Shown: positions 1 through 12,235 of the stretch, in pieces
Layout of the letters: each line of letters starts with the position of its first letter
How positions within the stretch are numbered: position 1 is the stretch's first letter
The notes under the pieces: model-generated
The model's database searches: none
Told to the model about the DNA's origin: nothing
What the model saw: the letters and a program-made list of their open reading frames with translations, nothing else
Assembly (NCBI GenBank): GCA_001051155.2
Contig: JYIP02000001.1
Location: 3,348,001-3,412,000, forward strand
Direction of reading: 5' to 3'
DNA: 64,000 bases
Source: Chrysoporthe austroafricana
Taxonomy: Eukaryota > Ascomycota > Sordariomycetes > Diaporthales > Cryphonectriaceae
Position numbers and translations under genes: made by a program

Positions 1-2273
1 AAATCCCTTGTGACTTTACTGACAGCCCAATCGAAAGATTGCGCGTCATGGGGAAACCTCAACATGACTAATGGCGTTGTCACATTGTCGATTGCTGGTT
101 CAAAGTGCAATTACTTGATGAATTCAATGGCCTGCTGTACAGAGCATGATGCTGCGAGGGGAGTCGGCAGCATTCCTGCAGTAGATTACATAGATGATCT
201 ATTGTGGAAAGAAGGGAAAGAGAGAGGCAGATGCAGTCCACTGACCAAAGAGCAGCGCAATGAGAGAAACAAGTACAACGATTTTGAATGACTCGAGTCT
301 CACGTCGCAACTCCGCGAGACGTCGAAGTTCGACAGCCACAGTAGTGGCTGGGAAAAGAGCAGTCCAATAGGCGCTAGAGCAGCCAATAAGGTTGTAGGA
401 TTATGTTTTTGGGACCTAGGGGCACTCTTGCCATCCCTTTCCACACCCTCAATGTTGTAGCAGCATAACGGTTGTCTATTATTATTGGTCTCATGAGGTG
501 TTCCGCCGGTGAAAATGGAAGGGAATCAAATGATGAACCGGTCTGAGAGTTTGATAAGCCCGGACGTTTAACGAAGTCGATGGTCCCGACACGTTCGGAG
601 CTTAGAGCCATATCATCATGCTCCTATAAGCACCTTTGATGTCTTTTACTTTTGACTCGTCAACTGTGATAGAGATCTAGACAATGACACTATGACATCT
701 CAGAGGCTAAATTAATGATTATTTTAAGCTTGAGCAGACGGCATCGCCATGGAAGAGGGTGTGCATCGGAATATCTTTATGCGACGTCTCTTCCTCTCAT
801 AGTTTAACAATGATTTCTCTTTTATCGCTGATCATACGGGGATCTACGACTTGATAGCACTTCCTGGAACCTGTATTGCCGAGATCCTCTTGTTTCTGTA
901 TAAGTCGGGCTTTTAACCGAGTCATCGTCTCATAACTCAATACCCAGGTATCCTCTACGACCTGGGACTGCTGTGGCTTTAAAGCGTGACGCGCAACACT
1001 CTACGACTACGCAATTGAAAGAACCTTAAATCATCAAGCAGCGTGAAAGGCTGCCTTGATTACCGGTTTTTTCTTGAGGTGGCGGTGGGGTTCTTTTGGC
1101 TTTTACTTTTACTAAATATAAAAGAAAGGGGGGGGGGGCAAGAAAAAAGCTCTGTCGGCGTTGCCAAGCTGAACTTCATGGCATTTGGCATTCGGCCACC
1201 TGTCTAGGCAGCCGTAACTTCATTCCAGCATCTGACGTTGCGTCTTTGAAAGATTCAACGTACGTGTGAGACTTGCCAGCCAACTTGACCTTTCAGGAAA
1301 TCAGGTCATGGCTAGAGCGGGTTGTGACCCTTTCACAACTTTTTGTACGGCCCAATGCTTGCTGAGAGAGGAATCTTAGTTAGCGCCCTGGTCAAAGAGC
1401 CTCGCATCTTCAAGGGCGATCTTCCGACTTGCGCCCAACAAAACGTACTTGGAAAGGCTAGCCTTGCCGCCCGGATCCATGATGTGGAACCTAGCTGGGC
1501 CATGCACATTTGTCGCTGCGAGCCCCCCCCCCGGAATGTTAAAGCTGGATGCTCGTGCATGACGAGAGGGGAAAACTGTCGAAAGGGGGAGAGGACCTCC
1601 GCATGGATCGCACATTGAGGCGGTCACAGCATTCGGTGTAGAAGCTGGTCGTGTTTCTGTAGCCTTCTGGACTTAGTAACACGATGACCTGGGCCGCACC
1701 CTCTTCCCCTTCTTCTGTCTTTCTCTGTGCGGTGCCAAGAGGTGATGATTCTGTCCACCGTGGAGAAGTGCTACCCGCGTGTCGGCTTAGGAGGATCAGC
1801 CTTGGGTCCCTCACAGACAAAAATGTCCCCGGAGGCTATATCTCAGCCTCGGCAACGACCCAAGACTCACTATGGTGACCCAAAATAGACCGAACTAGAC
1901 GGGAGGACAACGGAGAGGATCGATAATAGTAGCGATCTAACGGTGTCGGCATCTGTGTCAAGGTCCATACGAGAGCTTATTGCGGCGAGATCCCGACGAG
2001 GTCTCGGATACATCAGGCACCGTGTCAGGAGCCGCGGTAGTGACACCACCGTCGACTACACCGAAGGTTCGCAGTGGCGGTCTGCAGGTCCAGCTGCAAG
2101 TTCTCGGACATCTCTGGGCTTGACTTAACGCCTGGTACATCGATACTTCCATCCCAACCTCCGGGGATCCTCGTGTGGGTGAGATCCGAGCGGTTGGCGG
2201 CAAAGGGGACCTATCATGACATTTGGGATTATTTCCAAAATACCATTATAGTCATACAATCTTAGTTCTAACC
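1..2273. other. Left-edge stretch without a supported gene
   Basis: The first 2.3 kb is less GC-rich than the rest of the window and carries only short open frames. A frame open from the left edge to 291 could be the last exon of a gene outside the window, but it has no recognisable motif. A run of G lies at about 1129-1138. Confidence 0.4.
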
Positions 2274-2720
2274 ATGTTGCTATCTCTGGTCCTTATGATG
2301 GTTAGCCTCGCGATTCCGTTCGATCGTCCTGTGCCCAAGGGTCTGCGGGGTTCTATGTGGCTGCTGATCTTTTCGGGCGCCTCGTTCTTCACAACATACC
2401 TCACGACAGGTGGGGGATAGCAGATGGCGTCGCTGCTTGAAGGAGTGCAATTGATGAGCCCCCTTTTTCAATTAACTCTCTTAGGATCTTGGGAAGAAGT
2501 ATATCGAGGCCGATCGTAAGCATAGATACAGTCGTGTGTATATCTCACTATCCCACGCCAACTCACGTACCAAGTCTCCCTCCTTTGAGCAGTGGAAGCC
2601 GTAGGCTTCATCATCTTCGCGACCACTCTCATTTCGGCTGCTTCTTCTCAAGCCCATATTGTTACGAAAGGGCAGGCGGAAGCTCTGCGACTAGCCCATA
2701 TTCAAGCATCGTTCGTGTCT
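2274..2720 (+). pseudogene. Possible degenerate gene for a small multi-pass membrane protein
   Basis: Three coding-like pieces follow one another. Piece A (2274-2409, from an ATG) encodes two hydrophobic segments around LTMLLSLVLMMVSLAI and GSMWLLIFSGASFFTTYL. Piece B (about 2485-2515) encodes DLGKKYIEAD. Piece C (2593-2720) encodes another hydrophobic stretch, EAVGFIIFATTLISAA. B joins C cleanly across an intron with donor GTAAGC at 2516 and acceptor CAG at 2592, and C ends at a GTACGT donor. A does not join B in frame: its only good donor (2410) is phase 1, while B needs phase 0. Either I chose the wrong splice site or the gene is broken. I do not recognise the family, and I could not find the 3' end. 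Confidence 0.3.
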
Positions 2721-3329
2721 GTACGTTAAGAAAAAAGGCTGACAACCCCCCTCCCCTTGGCCCGGTCCCGGTGGGCTGGGAACGTGTCGATGGCTTCGGC
2801 GTATCTCTACGTGTCGTAGGTGGCTTGAAAGAGACCTCGTCGGGAGAACTTGCAGATGATGGCACACGCTCACCATCTCGCTGTCTGATGGATGACGAGC
2901 ACTCACTGTTCGTGGTGGCAAGGATCACGGCTGGTACAGCTCCCGACAGGCATCATCTAGTCACGAGAAATCGCCTCACCTAGGCCGCATCGTACGGGCG
3001 ACCTCCAGCATCGGAGTCGTCGAAGTCATTACTATTAACAAGTACCTGATGCATGATGCTCACCCCGAGCCCCGACCCGAGACAAAGCGCGCAAGGGCCC
3101 TGCGCGACTCGGCCCGTCGGCTCGCCACAAGATTTTTTTTTTCTCCCCAATGTCGCCATTTACCCTGATGCAAGAGATTCCTGCTGATGCAGTAGTGTCA
3201 TATGATGCAATAATGTGTGTGTGCAGTAAATGGTTCCATGAAATGAGAGTCAAGAAATGCAAAGTCAGCCCCTATGTCCTGTGACGCAGCGTCATGTTTC
3301 CCTCTTGCTACAGTGTGCCGCCACCCCGC
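2721..3329. other. Intergenic, no supported gene
   Basis: The stretch lies downstream of the possible membrane-protein fragment and downstream of the minus-strand Agd3-type gene. It may hold the lost 3' exon of the fragment. I could not build a convincing frame. Confidence 0.35.
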
Positions 3330-5700
3330 TTAGATGGGGACGGCCGCGCCGAGCGTGTACGTTACCGCCGAGCCGGTCATCGGCGTGTAGTAGATGAGCG
3401 GCTCCGTGCCGTTCTGGTCCGTGTAGCCCCCGGTCGCCGTGGTGGTGGCGGTACCGGGGAAGGTGACGGGCACTGGGACGGAGCAGGTGTTGGAGTTGGC
3501 GGTGACGGTGACGGACGTGATGGACTGGCCGTCGTCGGCGTAGTTGTAGACCAGGTTAGGGTTGCAGGCACTGCAAAAGCAGACGATGTCAGCGATTTGA
3601 GATCTACGCTGGTCCACAGCAGGAAGGGGAAAAGGGGGGGGGGTGGTAAATGGGTGTGCGGCTTACTCAAGAGTCATCCTGTTCACCATGTACACGCCGA
3701 TGTCGTCGTGCTTCATGGAGAAGATGGGCCAGTTTGTCAGGCGCATCACCTCCTGGGTGACAGTCTCGACCCAGATCTGGATCAGGGCCAGCGGCCCGGT
3801 GATGTCGCCGACCGTCCACGTGTCAACGTCCCCGGAGCGCAGGTTGGCCTGGTGGAACATGTACGGGTCCGGGTGCAGGCCCAGCAGGTAGCGGGAGTTG
3901 GTGGTCTTGGCGTCGATGAGCAGGTTGACGAAGGTGCCGGACCCGCCGGAGGTGTTGATCCACTCCAGGGTGGTGCACTCGGCCGTGTCGCAGTTGTAGT
4001 AGATGGTAGTGGCCCAGCGGGGGATGATGGTCATGCCTGCGAAGCCGTTGGCCTCCACCGTCGAGATGAGCGGGTAGAAGGTGTTGTTCTGGTTGCGGAG
4101 GACCGGGCGGGTGTTGTCGCCGACCACATACCGGATGCCGTTGTCCCACCAGGCCTGCAGCGCATCACCGTTGTGCATGCCGGTGATGGCGGGCGGGATG
4201 ATGCCCGACGGGGAGAACCTGGAGGAGGTCCAGAGGCCGATCTGCTTCAGCCAGGCGATGTTGAAGAAGATCTCGCGGCTGGCGTCATGGTACGTCGCAT
4301 TGTTCAGCTCCTCGTGGGAGAAGGTGTGGGAGATGGCGGCGAAGACATTAGGGTTGGTATTGAACCAGGTGGCGACGTCGTCGATCAGGGCACAGGTCAG
4401 AGTCCAGTTGTAGCTGATCCAGGTCTCGGGCCACAGATCAGTTCCGGTTCCCAGGGGCTTGTAGAACTCAAGAGCCGTGTCAGGGGGAGAGTTGTAGTCC
4501 ACTGCCTCCGGAGGGTTGCAGTAGACAGAGTTGACGTCGACATCAGTTGCGTTGTCAATGTCGCCGTTTCCGTTGTGGCCAATTTCCACAAAGTAGGCGG
4601 AACCAGAGGGAAGACGGGTGTTGATATTCGTCTGCCAGCTAGCGAGAGTGTCCAGGTCCGAGGGGCGGATACGGAAAGTCGTGCCATTAGGATAGTACAT
4701 GTCAGTCTCCAGGTGCATGTCATCAACTTGCGTGTTCAGGTAGACCTTCCGCTTGCCGACGACTGGGAAGAGCCTTCGTTAGCAAAAGATCAAAAGAGGT
4801 CGAGGCCGCGGGGACAGCTTACAGAGGCCACGCGTGATCCAGTGGATATAGGCGTGCTGGAGATAGTTCGAAGTCTGAGACCAGTCCGTGGCCCACGACA
4901 TGAACCAAACCATCTGCTGGCGACCGCCAATGTTGTTGATCACGGCAGCAGTGGTCGTGGTGGTGAACTCGCCCGAAGGGTCGAACGTAGCGAACTCCGT
5001 AGCAATGCTAGAGTTCGTGATGAGCGCCGGGTAGTGGTAAAGACCAGCGGTGCTTGCATTGACGCCGCTGCCAGAGACTGTCAGCGAGTGTTCCTCCCGA
5101 GGTCTACTGGGCCCGGTGGGCTCTCTCCGACTTACGTCTTGATATTGGCCGTCGCAAAGGCCGAGGCATTCGTTATCCTGACGTACTGCTCGACGCCAGT
5201 GGCACAGCATCCCGCACCAGAGACAGCGGTGGTCACACCTACACAGCGCACCTCGAATCAGAGAATAATTCCACACAAGGACTGAACATAGCAATCTGAA
5301 GTGCGCGTGGGATCTTGAGCTTACCCATGTCTGTGGTTGGGAATGTGTCCAGGCGGACCATGCGGACGCCAAATGCCGTCTGGTAGGCGAAGAGCTGGTC
5401 CCATTGCGAGGTAGTCAGGGCACTCAGAAATCCCGTTGAGTACTGATAGGAGACCTCGCTCAGGACGAGGATACCGCCATAGTTTCCGTTGGTGGTGGAG
5501 GAGTTCAGCGTCGGCAGAGCCACGCCGGACTGCGGGACGATGACGGTCTCGTATGGGATGCCGTATCCTTGAAAGCCCAAGGTGGCCACCGTAGCAGACG
5601 CAGAGTCCCGTGCGAAGACCAGAATGGTGTTTGATACGGTGAGGGCAGCAGCCGCCGCACCTGCGTGCAGCGCCAGCAGCGCCGTCGAGAACAGCTTCAT
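3330..5700 (-). CDS. agd3: Agd3-type exopolysaccharide deacetylase (CE18)
   Basis: Secreted N-deacetylase expected to remove acetyl groups from GalNAc in galactosaminogalactan, giving the cationic, adhesive polymer. Five exons join in frame: 5325-5700, 5136-5238, 4823-5067, 3667-4762 and 3330-3570, giving 686 residues. Introns are 60-96 bp with good GT-AG ends. The ATG at 5700 begins a signal peptide (about residues 1-19, Ala-rich). Two metal-site motifs of the deacetylase fold are visible: NTQVDD, with Asp255-Asp256, and HTFSH, with His387 and His391. Further family-like blocks are GMHNGDALQAWWDNGIRYVV and the segment around MKHDDIGVYM. The N-terminal 240 residues match the region preceding the catalytic domain in Agd3 proteins. 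It is divergent from the Ega3-type gene, with 2.9 kb between them. The identification rests on these motifs plus the four other GAG genes alongside. Confidence 0.94.
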
Positions 5701-8593
5701 GTTGTGCTCTCGGCGGACCAGATGTTCAATAGTGAAGGGAGCGGCCGAGGACTCCCAGGGACGAACTATGTCAAGACAGGCAGAAAGAAGGGGATTGGCA
5801 AGAACTGGGTCAGCGGGTGTAGCGAGTGCAGCTGACCTGGGCCAGGAGGAACACAACAACGATGGTGGGTTTATAACGAAGGAATATCTGCCCTATGACG
5901 ACGACCACAGCTGGATACGTGACATCGACCGGGAGGAGGTGTGAGGACGGACCACGGGTAAAGGTATTATAAGGGACGAGTTCGCGTGGTGCCCCCCTTT
6001 TCTCCGGCAGAGGCCTGAAGTGGTGCGTAAGAAGATGTTGAGAAGAGGCGTGCGGCTGGCTGGGTTAGGGAGCCAAAGACATCCGTCTTACAGCTGCCCC
6101 GGATTTGTTCGCGGGGCGGAAGTGGTCTAGCCAGAGGCTCGAACAGACTATTCGACGCCCTTGGGGCCCAGGCACGAAGTCACGAGAGAGGCGCCCAGAG
6201 CTTTTTTTTTTTTTTCGACAGGTACGAAACGACGAACACAAGCCACGACGGACGTAGATGAGGGTGGGGCGTCGAGCAGCCGCGACTACTGGCGGCAGAG
6301 AACGAGACAGAGCCTTGCAGCAGCGCTGCAGGTATGAACAGGGTGCCGACCGGGAAAAAGAAAGTGTGTACGAGGGTAAGGGGACGTGCATAGTAGTTTT
6401 GTGCGTGAGGACGGATAACCCGGCATCACACCCTACTCAGTAGCCGACGATGAACTGATCAGGCCCGGTCCACTATTCCCACCGGGCGCGTCTCTCTTTC
6501 TCGTAGCGCTGGGCACGTTCCGAGAGAAGGGATACAGAATAGACATGGCGCCGTATACCGGGATGAGCGGTGTGGGCCGTGTGCCTAGCTGGTGCGTCTT
6601 CCCAGCCCGACGTCGACATGATGGCCCCAGGGGTGGGTGGCATGGGATGACCCTGCCCAGTAGATCATGCCCATGGGGCAACACCAAGGGAGGTGAGCTG
6701 GGCACCTGGGCACCCACGATATTCGGAACCTAGGAGCCCGGAAGCGACGAGAGCCAGCATTCCAGAATAGATATGCCCAGCCCAACGGATCCTTCGAACT
6801 CGAGAGCTAAGAAAGTTAAAAGATAGGTCGAGAGAGAGAGAAGGTGGAGGGCTATCGACGGTGGTTAGTCGAGAGCCAGCTAGTTAGGACTGTTCAGCTC
6901 GCGAGGGCCCCATCACCATCGATGACAGCTAAGACCTGCCTCGAGCACGCAGCCCGTCGGCACGGCCACGCGGCGACGGGTGTTTCCAATCGGGGCGTTT
7001 TCTGGATAGGCCGCAAGCTAGACGACTCCTGCCAGGCTGGCGCCATGGCTGCGGAGCGTGCGGTAGCGTGCAGTGTCGTGGCGGCCTACGGAGTACCCAA
7101 CTTGGCAACCTAGGTGTGCTATGGCTTGAGCTGCGGTGTGGGCACACACATCCGCACCCACACCCAGGCCCACACCCCGGAACGCCCCAAGCCCCCAGCG
7201 CCTGTATGACATTCGCATGGCAACGCTGGAGACGACAGACGGGAAGAGGCTTCTCTCTTCGGCGTCCGTGGGCTCGATAGCAGCCAGCAGGAGAGAGCCG
7301 CCGGCCTGGGGATGAAACAACGGGGGGTGGCTGGTTGGCTGGCGAGGACGCCTGGTCCGAGCCCTGCAGTCGAGGGAGAAGGCTGGAGGGGGTACATGGC
7401 GGTACGAGGGGTACGTACCGGGCAGCTGAGGCTGCCATTTTTTCGTGTATGCGCATGAGGGGCTGCCAAGCTCGTTTAGACGCATGGTGGGGAGATCGGC
7501 TCCAGGGGGGGCCCTGCACCAGTTCGGTGGGTCGGTGGGTCTGTGCTCAGCTACCTAAATTCGACCTCACTCGATCTCCCTTCCTCGTCTGGGGCAGGCG
7601 CTAAAGCGCTGGCCGTCTCCTGAGTCTGACGCCCAGAGCCAGCCCAGCCGCTAGAGTTCTTCTAAATTGCACATGGGGCGGCTGGTAGGCTGTCTTTACG
7701 AAGGACGGCCCCTCGCCAAGTCGTACGACCTGCGCGGGAAGAAGAAGACGAGTAGGCGGGAAAAAACAGAGGGAACAAAGGAAATAAAAAAAAAAAAAGA
7801 TTACTGGGCTGCTGCTTCTCGGCGGCTGACAGCGTCTCGGAGATTGCAACATCTCTAGTCTGGAGGCTGGCGCAGGATACGATCCCCAGAGCCGACCGCT
7901 TTGACCCGACAAGTCTGTTTAGGCGTGTCATGACCGCCAGCCAGCTAGCCGTGCCAGCTATTGACCGTCTATCTCATCGCCCTGGGAAACGAGTGAGGAG
8001 TCGTGAGGGCCAGATGACGGCCATCGCCAGCCTGCTCATTCCGCTCTCCCGCTGAACCCCTGGGCGCCAGTCCGCTGCGCCGGTGCTGACTTGACCCCCC
8101 TTGGGCTGTCGCACCCGATGAGACCGCCGCCGGCTGTGTGTGGTGGTAGTGCCAAGAGCTGCCCGCCGGCCTGCAGGCGCCCTGTGAGGCTATGAGAGGC
8201 CTCTCGCGTTCTGGCAGCCTCAAAAAGGCTTCGCGGCCGAGTGAATCCTCTCGGACTATCGTGCCTACCCTTCTTGGTAGGACAAGAGGGTGGTCTTCGT
8301 GACCTCATACCTGGTTGACACCAACCTCTTCACCGCCGCTGCTATTCTATTGCCAACGGGGGCAGTCCTCTCTCCTCATCCTCCGCCAAGTCGAGGCCTG
8401 GTTGCAGAGACAGGGCCCGGGTGAGCCGTGCCACGACAGGCGTTCCGTGCTCCACCAAAAGACTATCTTGGACAGCATCACCCTCGCCTGCGTCCCCTCC
8501 CCTCGGGTCGACCTGCCGCGCACAGCACTCCTTCGGCGCTCCTCCTTCTCCTCTACACCAACACAGCAACCGGATCCGGACCCTGGCTCCGCC
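5701..8593. other. Divergent intergenic region between agd3 and ega3
   Basis: 2.9 kb between two divergently transcribed GAG genes, so it must hold both promoters. It contains T and A runs (about 6200 and 7785), a CA-rich stretch (about 7135-7180) and no credible open frame. A TATA-like TTATAAT on the minus strand lies near 5966-5972, about 270 bp before the agd3 start. Confidence 0.5.
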
Positions 8594-9759
8594 ATGTCGG
8601 AGTCCAACGATAAGTTCGAGATCATGGGCGAGGGCGCCCGGCACCGCTGGGGCTGGAAGAAAATCGCCGCCATCATCGTCGGTGTTGTCACCGTCCTCGC
8701 GCTCGCGTTAGGCCTGGGCTTGGGTCTTGGTCTGCACAGGGGCGGCAGCGGCAGCGGCTCCGGCTCCGCCCCATCATGCTCGTCTTCCAACAACTGCACG
8801 ACGTCCCCGCCGAACTCGTCTGTCCCGACGCTCCCGGCGGACCTCGCCTGGCAGATCGTGCTGAGCGAGACGCTGACGCTCGACAACGGGTCGGCGGCGA
8901 CGGCCGAGAGCACGCTCGTCACGCCGAACCCGACGAGCGACCCGAACGTGACCCTGTACGACATCGACATGTTCCTGCACCAGAACCTGTCGGTGGTCAG
9001 GGACCTGCGCGCCCGGGGCCTGGACGTCATCTGCTACTTCAGCGCCGGGTCCTACGAGCCGGGCCGGCCGGACTCGTGGAAGTTCCAGGCGGACGACCTG
9101 GGCAACGAGCTCGACGGCTGGCCGGGCGAGTACTGGCTGGACCTGAACAGCGACAACGTGCGGCAGATCATGATCGACCGCATCGCGATCGCCGCCCAGA
9201 TGAACTGCACGGGCATCGACCCGGACAACGTCGATGGATATGTGAGTAGCTTCGCCCCCCCCCCCCGCCCCCGAGGTGCACGCATCTCACACACGAGGTC
9301 ATGTGCCGTGAGTGCTGACGGTCTAACCCCTCCCCCCCGGCACAGGACAATGACAACGGGCTGGGCCTCACCCAGGACGACTCGATCAACTACGTGCGGT
9401 TCCTCGCCAACGAGGCGGCGAAGCTCGGCCTGATGACGGGCCTGAAGAACGCGGGCGACATCATCGGCTCCGTGATCGACTACGTGCAGTTCTCCGTGAA
9501 CGAGCAGTGCGTCCAGTACGGCGAGTGCGACATGTTCCAGGCCTTCCCCAACGCCAGCAAGCCGGTCTTCCACATCGAGTACCCGGCGGGCGACGGCGAC
9601 ACGGACAAGAAGACGTTCGACACGAGCACGGTCTCCAAGTACTGCGACATCGGTGTGTCGTCGGGGCAGGACGGCTTCAACACGGTCCTCAAGTACATGA
9701 ATCTCAGCGGCTGGGTTCAGTACTGTGATGACAGGACCTACATCACAGATGGATATTAG
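8594..9759 (+). CDS. ega3: Ega3-type GH114 endo-alpha-1,4-galactosaminidase, membrane-anchored
   Basis: Glycoside hydrolase family 114 enzyme. In Aspergillus, Ega3 cuts GalN-rich regions of galactosaminogalactan. Two exons, 8594-9241 and 9346-9759, join at phase 0 across a 104 bp intron (GTGAGT...CACAG), giving 353 residues. The start is the ATG at 8594: it gives a short basic cytoplasmic tail followed by one hydrophobic anchor (residues 24-47, rich in Ala, Leu and Gly), so a type II membrane protein with the catalytic domain outside. A Gly/Ser linker follows. The TIM-barrel blocks are DVICYFSAGSYEPGRPDSW, GEYWLDLNSDNVRQIMIDR, GIDPDNVDGYDND and YVQFSVNEQC. Asp209 and Glu269 are the likely catalytic pair from their positions in the last two blocks. 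It lies upstream of the Sph3-type gene on the same strand. Confidence 0.92.
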
Positions 9760-10955
9760 GGCTTGACTAACACCCTGAGGGGGCCTCTCCTGCAGAGCGG
9801 CATGTTGTCACAAGCCTCGCTTAATCTTGTATCGTAGAATTCACTGCTTGAAGACCTTTTAATAATCACAGCGTAAAATCACCATCCAAGCTCACATCCC
9901 ATGAACTCACCACATCCACCCGCCGTCGGCCGTGTACCTACAGGTACAGCGCGCATTTTAATCTGCCAAGGAGCACGACGACGGAGAAGGTCGCATCGCA
10001 GGCGCCATGGCGACTCAAGCAACTGTCACATGGCGATCGCATTGTCCTCGCCGTGGTGTCCCTATGCCGGCAGGTGATGCGCCGTTGGACGCCTGCGCTG
10101 GAACCCTGAGATCAACCCGAGAGGGTGTTGAAATTTCCCCAGGAGCCCGCCAGCAACCCTAAAGATTCCCCCTCCCCACTCAACACCACCCTCCCCTCCT
10201 CTCCCCCCGCCACCGGCGCGACGCAACGTCTCCGCCTCGTAAAGCCTCCCCAGAATGTTTCGAACTTGGTTCTGCGAACCGCCGACCTCAGCCGCAGGTG
10301 GCCTGGGGACACTGGCCACACCGCTCTCCTAGCATCCGCACCCCCCAGCCCCTCCACTTTGTGACGAGCAGACGATAGTTGGGATGACTTGGCCCATACG
10401 GCGCCATCACCAGCGCACACAGAGGCTTGGCTCTCCTCTCGACGGCGCCTGCGGTCGCGTGGTGATGACACTGCATGGTCCAGTATGTACGTGCAGCAGG
10501 GCCGGCCTAGACCTAGACCTAGACCTTGTCTCCTGTTTGTTATCTGCGATAAGGAAGAGAGGTGGTCCTTCTGTCAGCGCCTCCCGAGCGAGCCCCTTTC
10601 TTCACCTGCAGCCCTGGCCTGATCCGGAGTGGCAGGCGTGGGCTTGAGGATCGCACATAGGGACACGGGGGGCGACGAAGGGAAAAAGAGAAGACGTGGA
10701 AAGTGCAACGGATGGGGAGGAAGAGGACGGAAAGTTTCTCTCTAGTAATAATCATCCCACATCTCCTGCTGGACCACCACTCGCTGCAGCCCTCACATCA
10801 CGTCACTCATCACCCCTCGCGAGGAGCCCCGCAGATCTCAACCTGAGGCACCCGCTTTTCCTCGTCTCACGGCACCGAACCACACGAACCACATAGCGCA
10901 CACACACGGAACCCGGCCGCAGCATCCTCCTGCACGTCTGTTATCCTGCGCCGTC
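9760..10955. other. Intergenic region between ega3 and sph3
   Basis: 1.2 kb between two same-strand genes, holding the ega3 3' end and the sph3 promoter. The only structure I see is a short CCTAGA tandem repeat (three copies, about 10506-10525). No credible open frame. Confidence 0.45.
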
Positions 10956-12235
10956 ATGACCAGCACCGGCCAGTACCTCCAGCCCCCGACCCAAACCACC
11001 GCCGCCGCCGCCGTCTCCACCGCCACCACCACCACCACCCCCGCCAGGCCGTTCGTCCTCGTGCCGCTGTACATCTACCCGACCCCCGCGGCCTGGGAGC
11101 CCCTCTACGGCGCGGCGGCCGCCCACCCGGACCTCGACTTCTATGTCGTCGTGAACCCGGCCAACGGGCCCGGCGCGGGCGCCCTGCCCGACGCCAACTA
11201 CGTGGACGCGCTGGTGCGGCTCACCGCGCTGCGCAACGTCAAGGTGCTCGGGTACGTCTACTGCAGCTACGGCAACAGGCTCACCGAGGACGTCGTCGCG
11301 GACATCGAGGCGTACGCGCGGTGGGAGGGGGAGATGGCCAAGGGTGGGGACGGGAAGGTGAGACGGTTTCTCCTCCCCCTCTTCTCTGCTTCTTTCTCCT
11401 CTTCTCTTACTCCGTGCTCTATCGTCCCGTCTCCTGGGCCCCCGCTTCGGCTCTGGGGGCCGCACGGGCGGTGACGGGGTAGTAGCGCGGTCGGGTCTCA
11501 GCCTCACGGGCGATACTATTGCATGAGAGCTGACGTGGCCTGTCTTGATCTTCCCCCGCCCTCCAGACTATCGTCGTGGACGGCATCTTCATCGACGAGA
11601 CGCCCTCCAGCACCGAGTTCGTCCAGTACATGGCCACGCTAGCGAACGCGGGCAAGACGATCCTGAACCGGAACGTGCTCGTCCCCGCAGCGGCGGCGGC
11701 GGCGGCTGCTGGTGGTGGTAGTGGTGGTGAGGGCGACAGCGGCAGCGGTGCTATCCCAGTCGCCGTGGCAGCAGCAGCAGCAACTGGCGATGGGGTGACG
11801 ACAGGAGGCCCCACGGAGGCGGCTGGCGACACTACACCGCTCCCAGACGCCTCGTCCACGTCCCCGTCCCCGACCCCGCCTGGGGGCGCGCTCACGCCCT
11901 CGGCGTCCAGCGCCGTGGTCATCTACAACCCGGGCGTGGTGGTCGACCCCATCTTCTACCAGGCGGCCGACTACGTGGTGGCCTTCGAGAACGCGGCGCA
12001 GCATTGGGCGAGCCCGGTAGTTAGCCAGGGATTTGCGCGCCTCCCGCCGCCGCTGGCGCAGCGGTCCGTCGCCGTCGCCCATAGTAGCGCGCCTGCCGAG
12101 GTCGTGGGCCTCAGCCGGCGGGCCGCCGAGACCGGCTGCGCGGGCCAGTTCGTCACGAGCAGCGGCGGATACACGGAGTGGTGTCCCGTGTGGGACGAGT
12201 TCGTCGGGGAGATGGCGAGGCGGGCGCGTGTCTAG
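10956..12235 (+). CDS. sph3: Sph3-type (spherulin 4 family) GH135 glycoside hydrolase
   Basis: Spherulin-4-like hydrolase. Sph3 of Aspergillus is a GH135 enzyme that cuts GalNAc-containing galactosaminogalactan and is needed for its synthesis. Two exons, 10956-11357 and 11567-12235, join at phase 0 across a 209 bp intron, giving 356 residues. Family blocks are FVLVPLYIYPTPAAWEPLY, FYVVVNPANGPG, VLGYVYCSYGNR, VVDGIFIDETPSS, VVIYNPGVVVDPIFYQAADY and VVAFENAAQ. Asp144, Glu145 and Glu275 are the expected active-site acids. Two oddities are visible. No signal peptide or membrane anchor follows the chosen ATG, which starts with a Thr/Ala-rich tail. A low-complexity Ala/Gly/Ser/Pro insertion (about residues 174-249) interrupts the barrel between LNRNVLVP and VVIYNPG. 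An unseen upstream exon could carry a secretion signal. Confidence 0.9.

Noticed and set aside
1..291. Open frame entering from the left edge
   Set aside because: It could be a terminal exon, but it has no motif, no visible splice support and ordinary length for chance.
3294..5285. A 663-codon open frame on the plus strand opposite agd3
   Set aside because: It is the antisense of a well-supported five-exon gene, is rich in Val/Gly/Asp/Arg as expected for antisense of GC-biased codons, and shows no motif.
5980..5987. StuA-like octamers (WCGCGWNM) upstream of agd3, and similar ones at 8204-8211 and 10453-10460 before ega3 and sph3
   Set aside because: StuA is known to control GAG genes in Aspergillus, but such a loose octamer is expected about once per 0.8 kb in GC-rich DNA on both strands, so the matches carry no weight alone.
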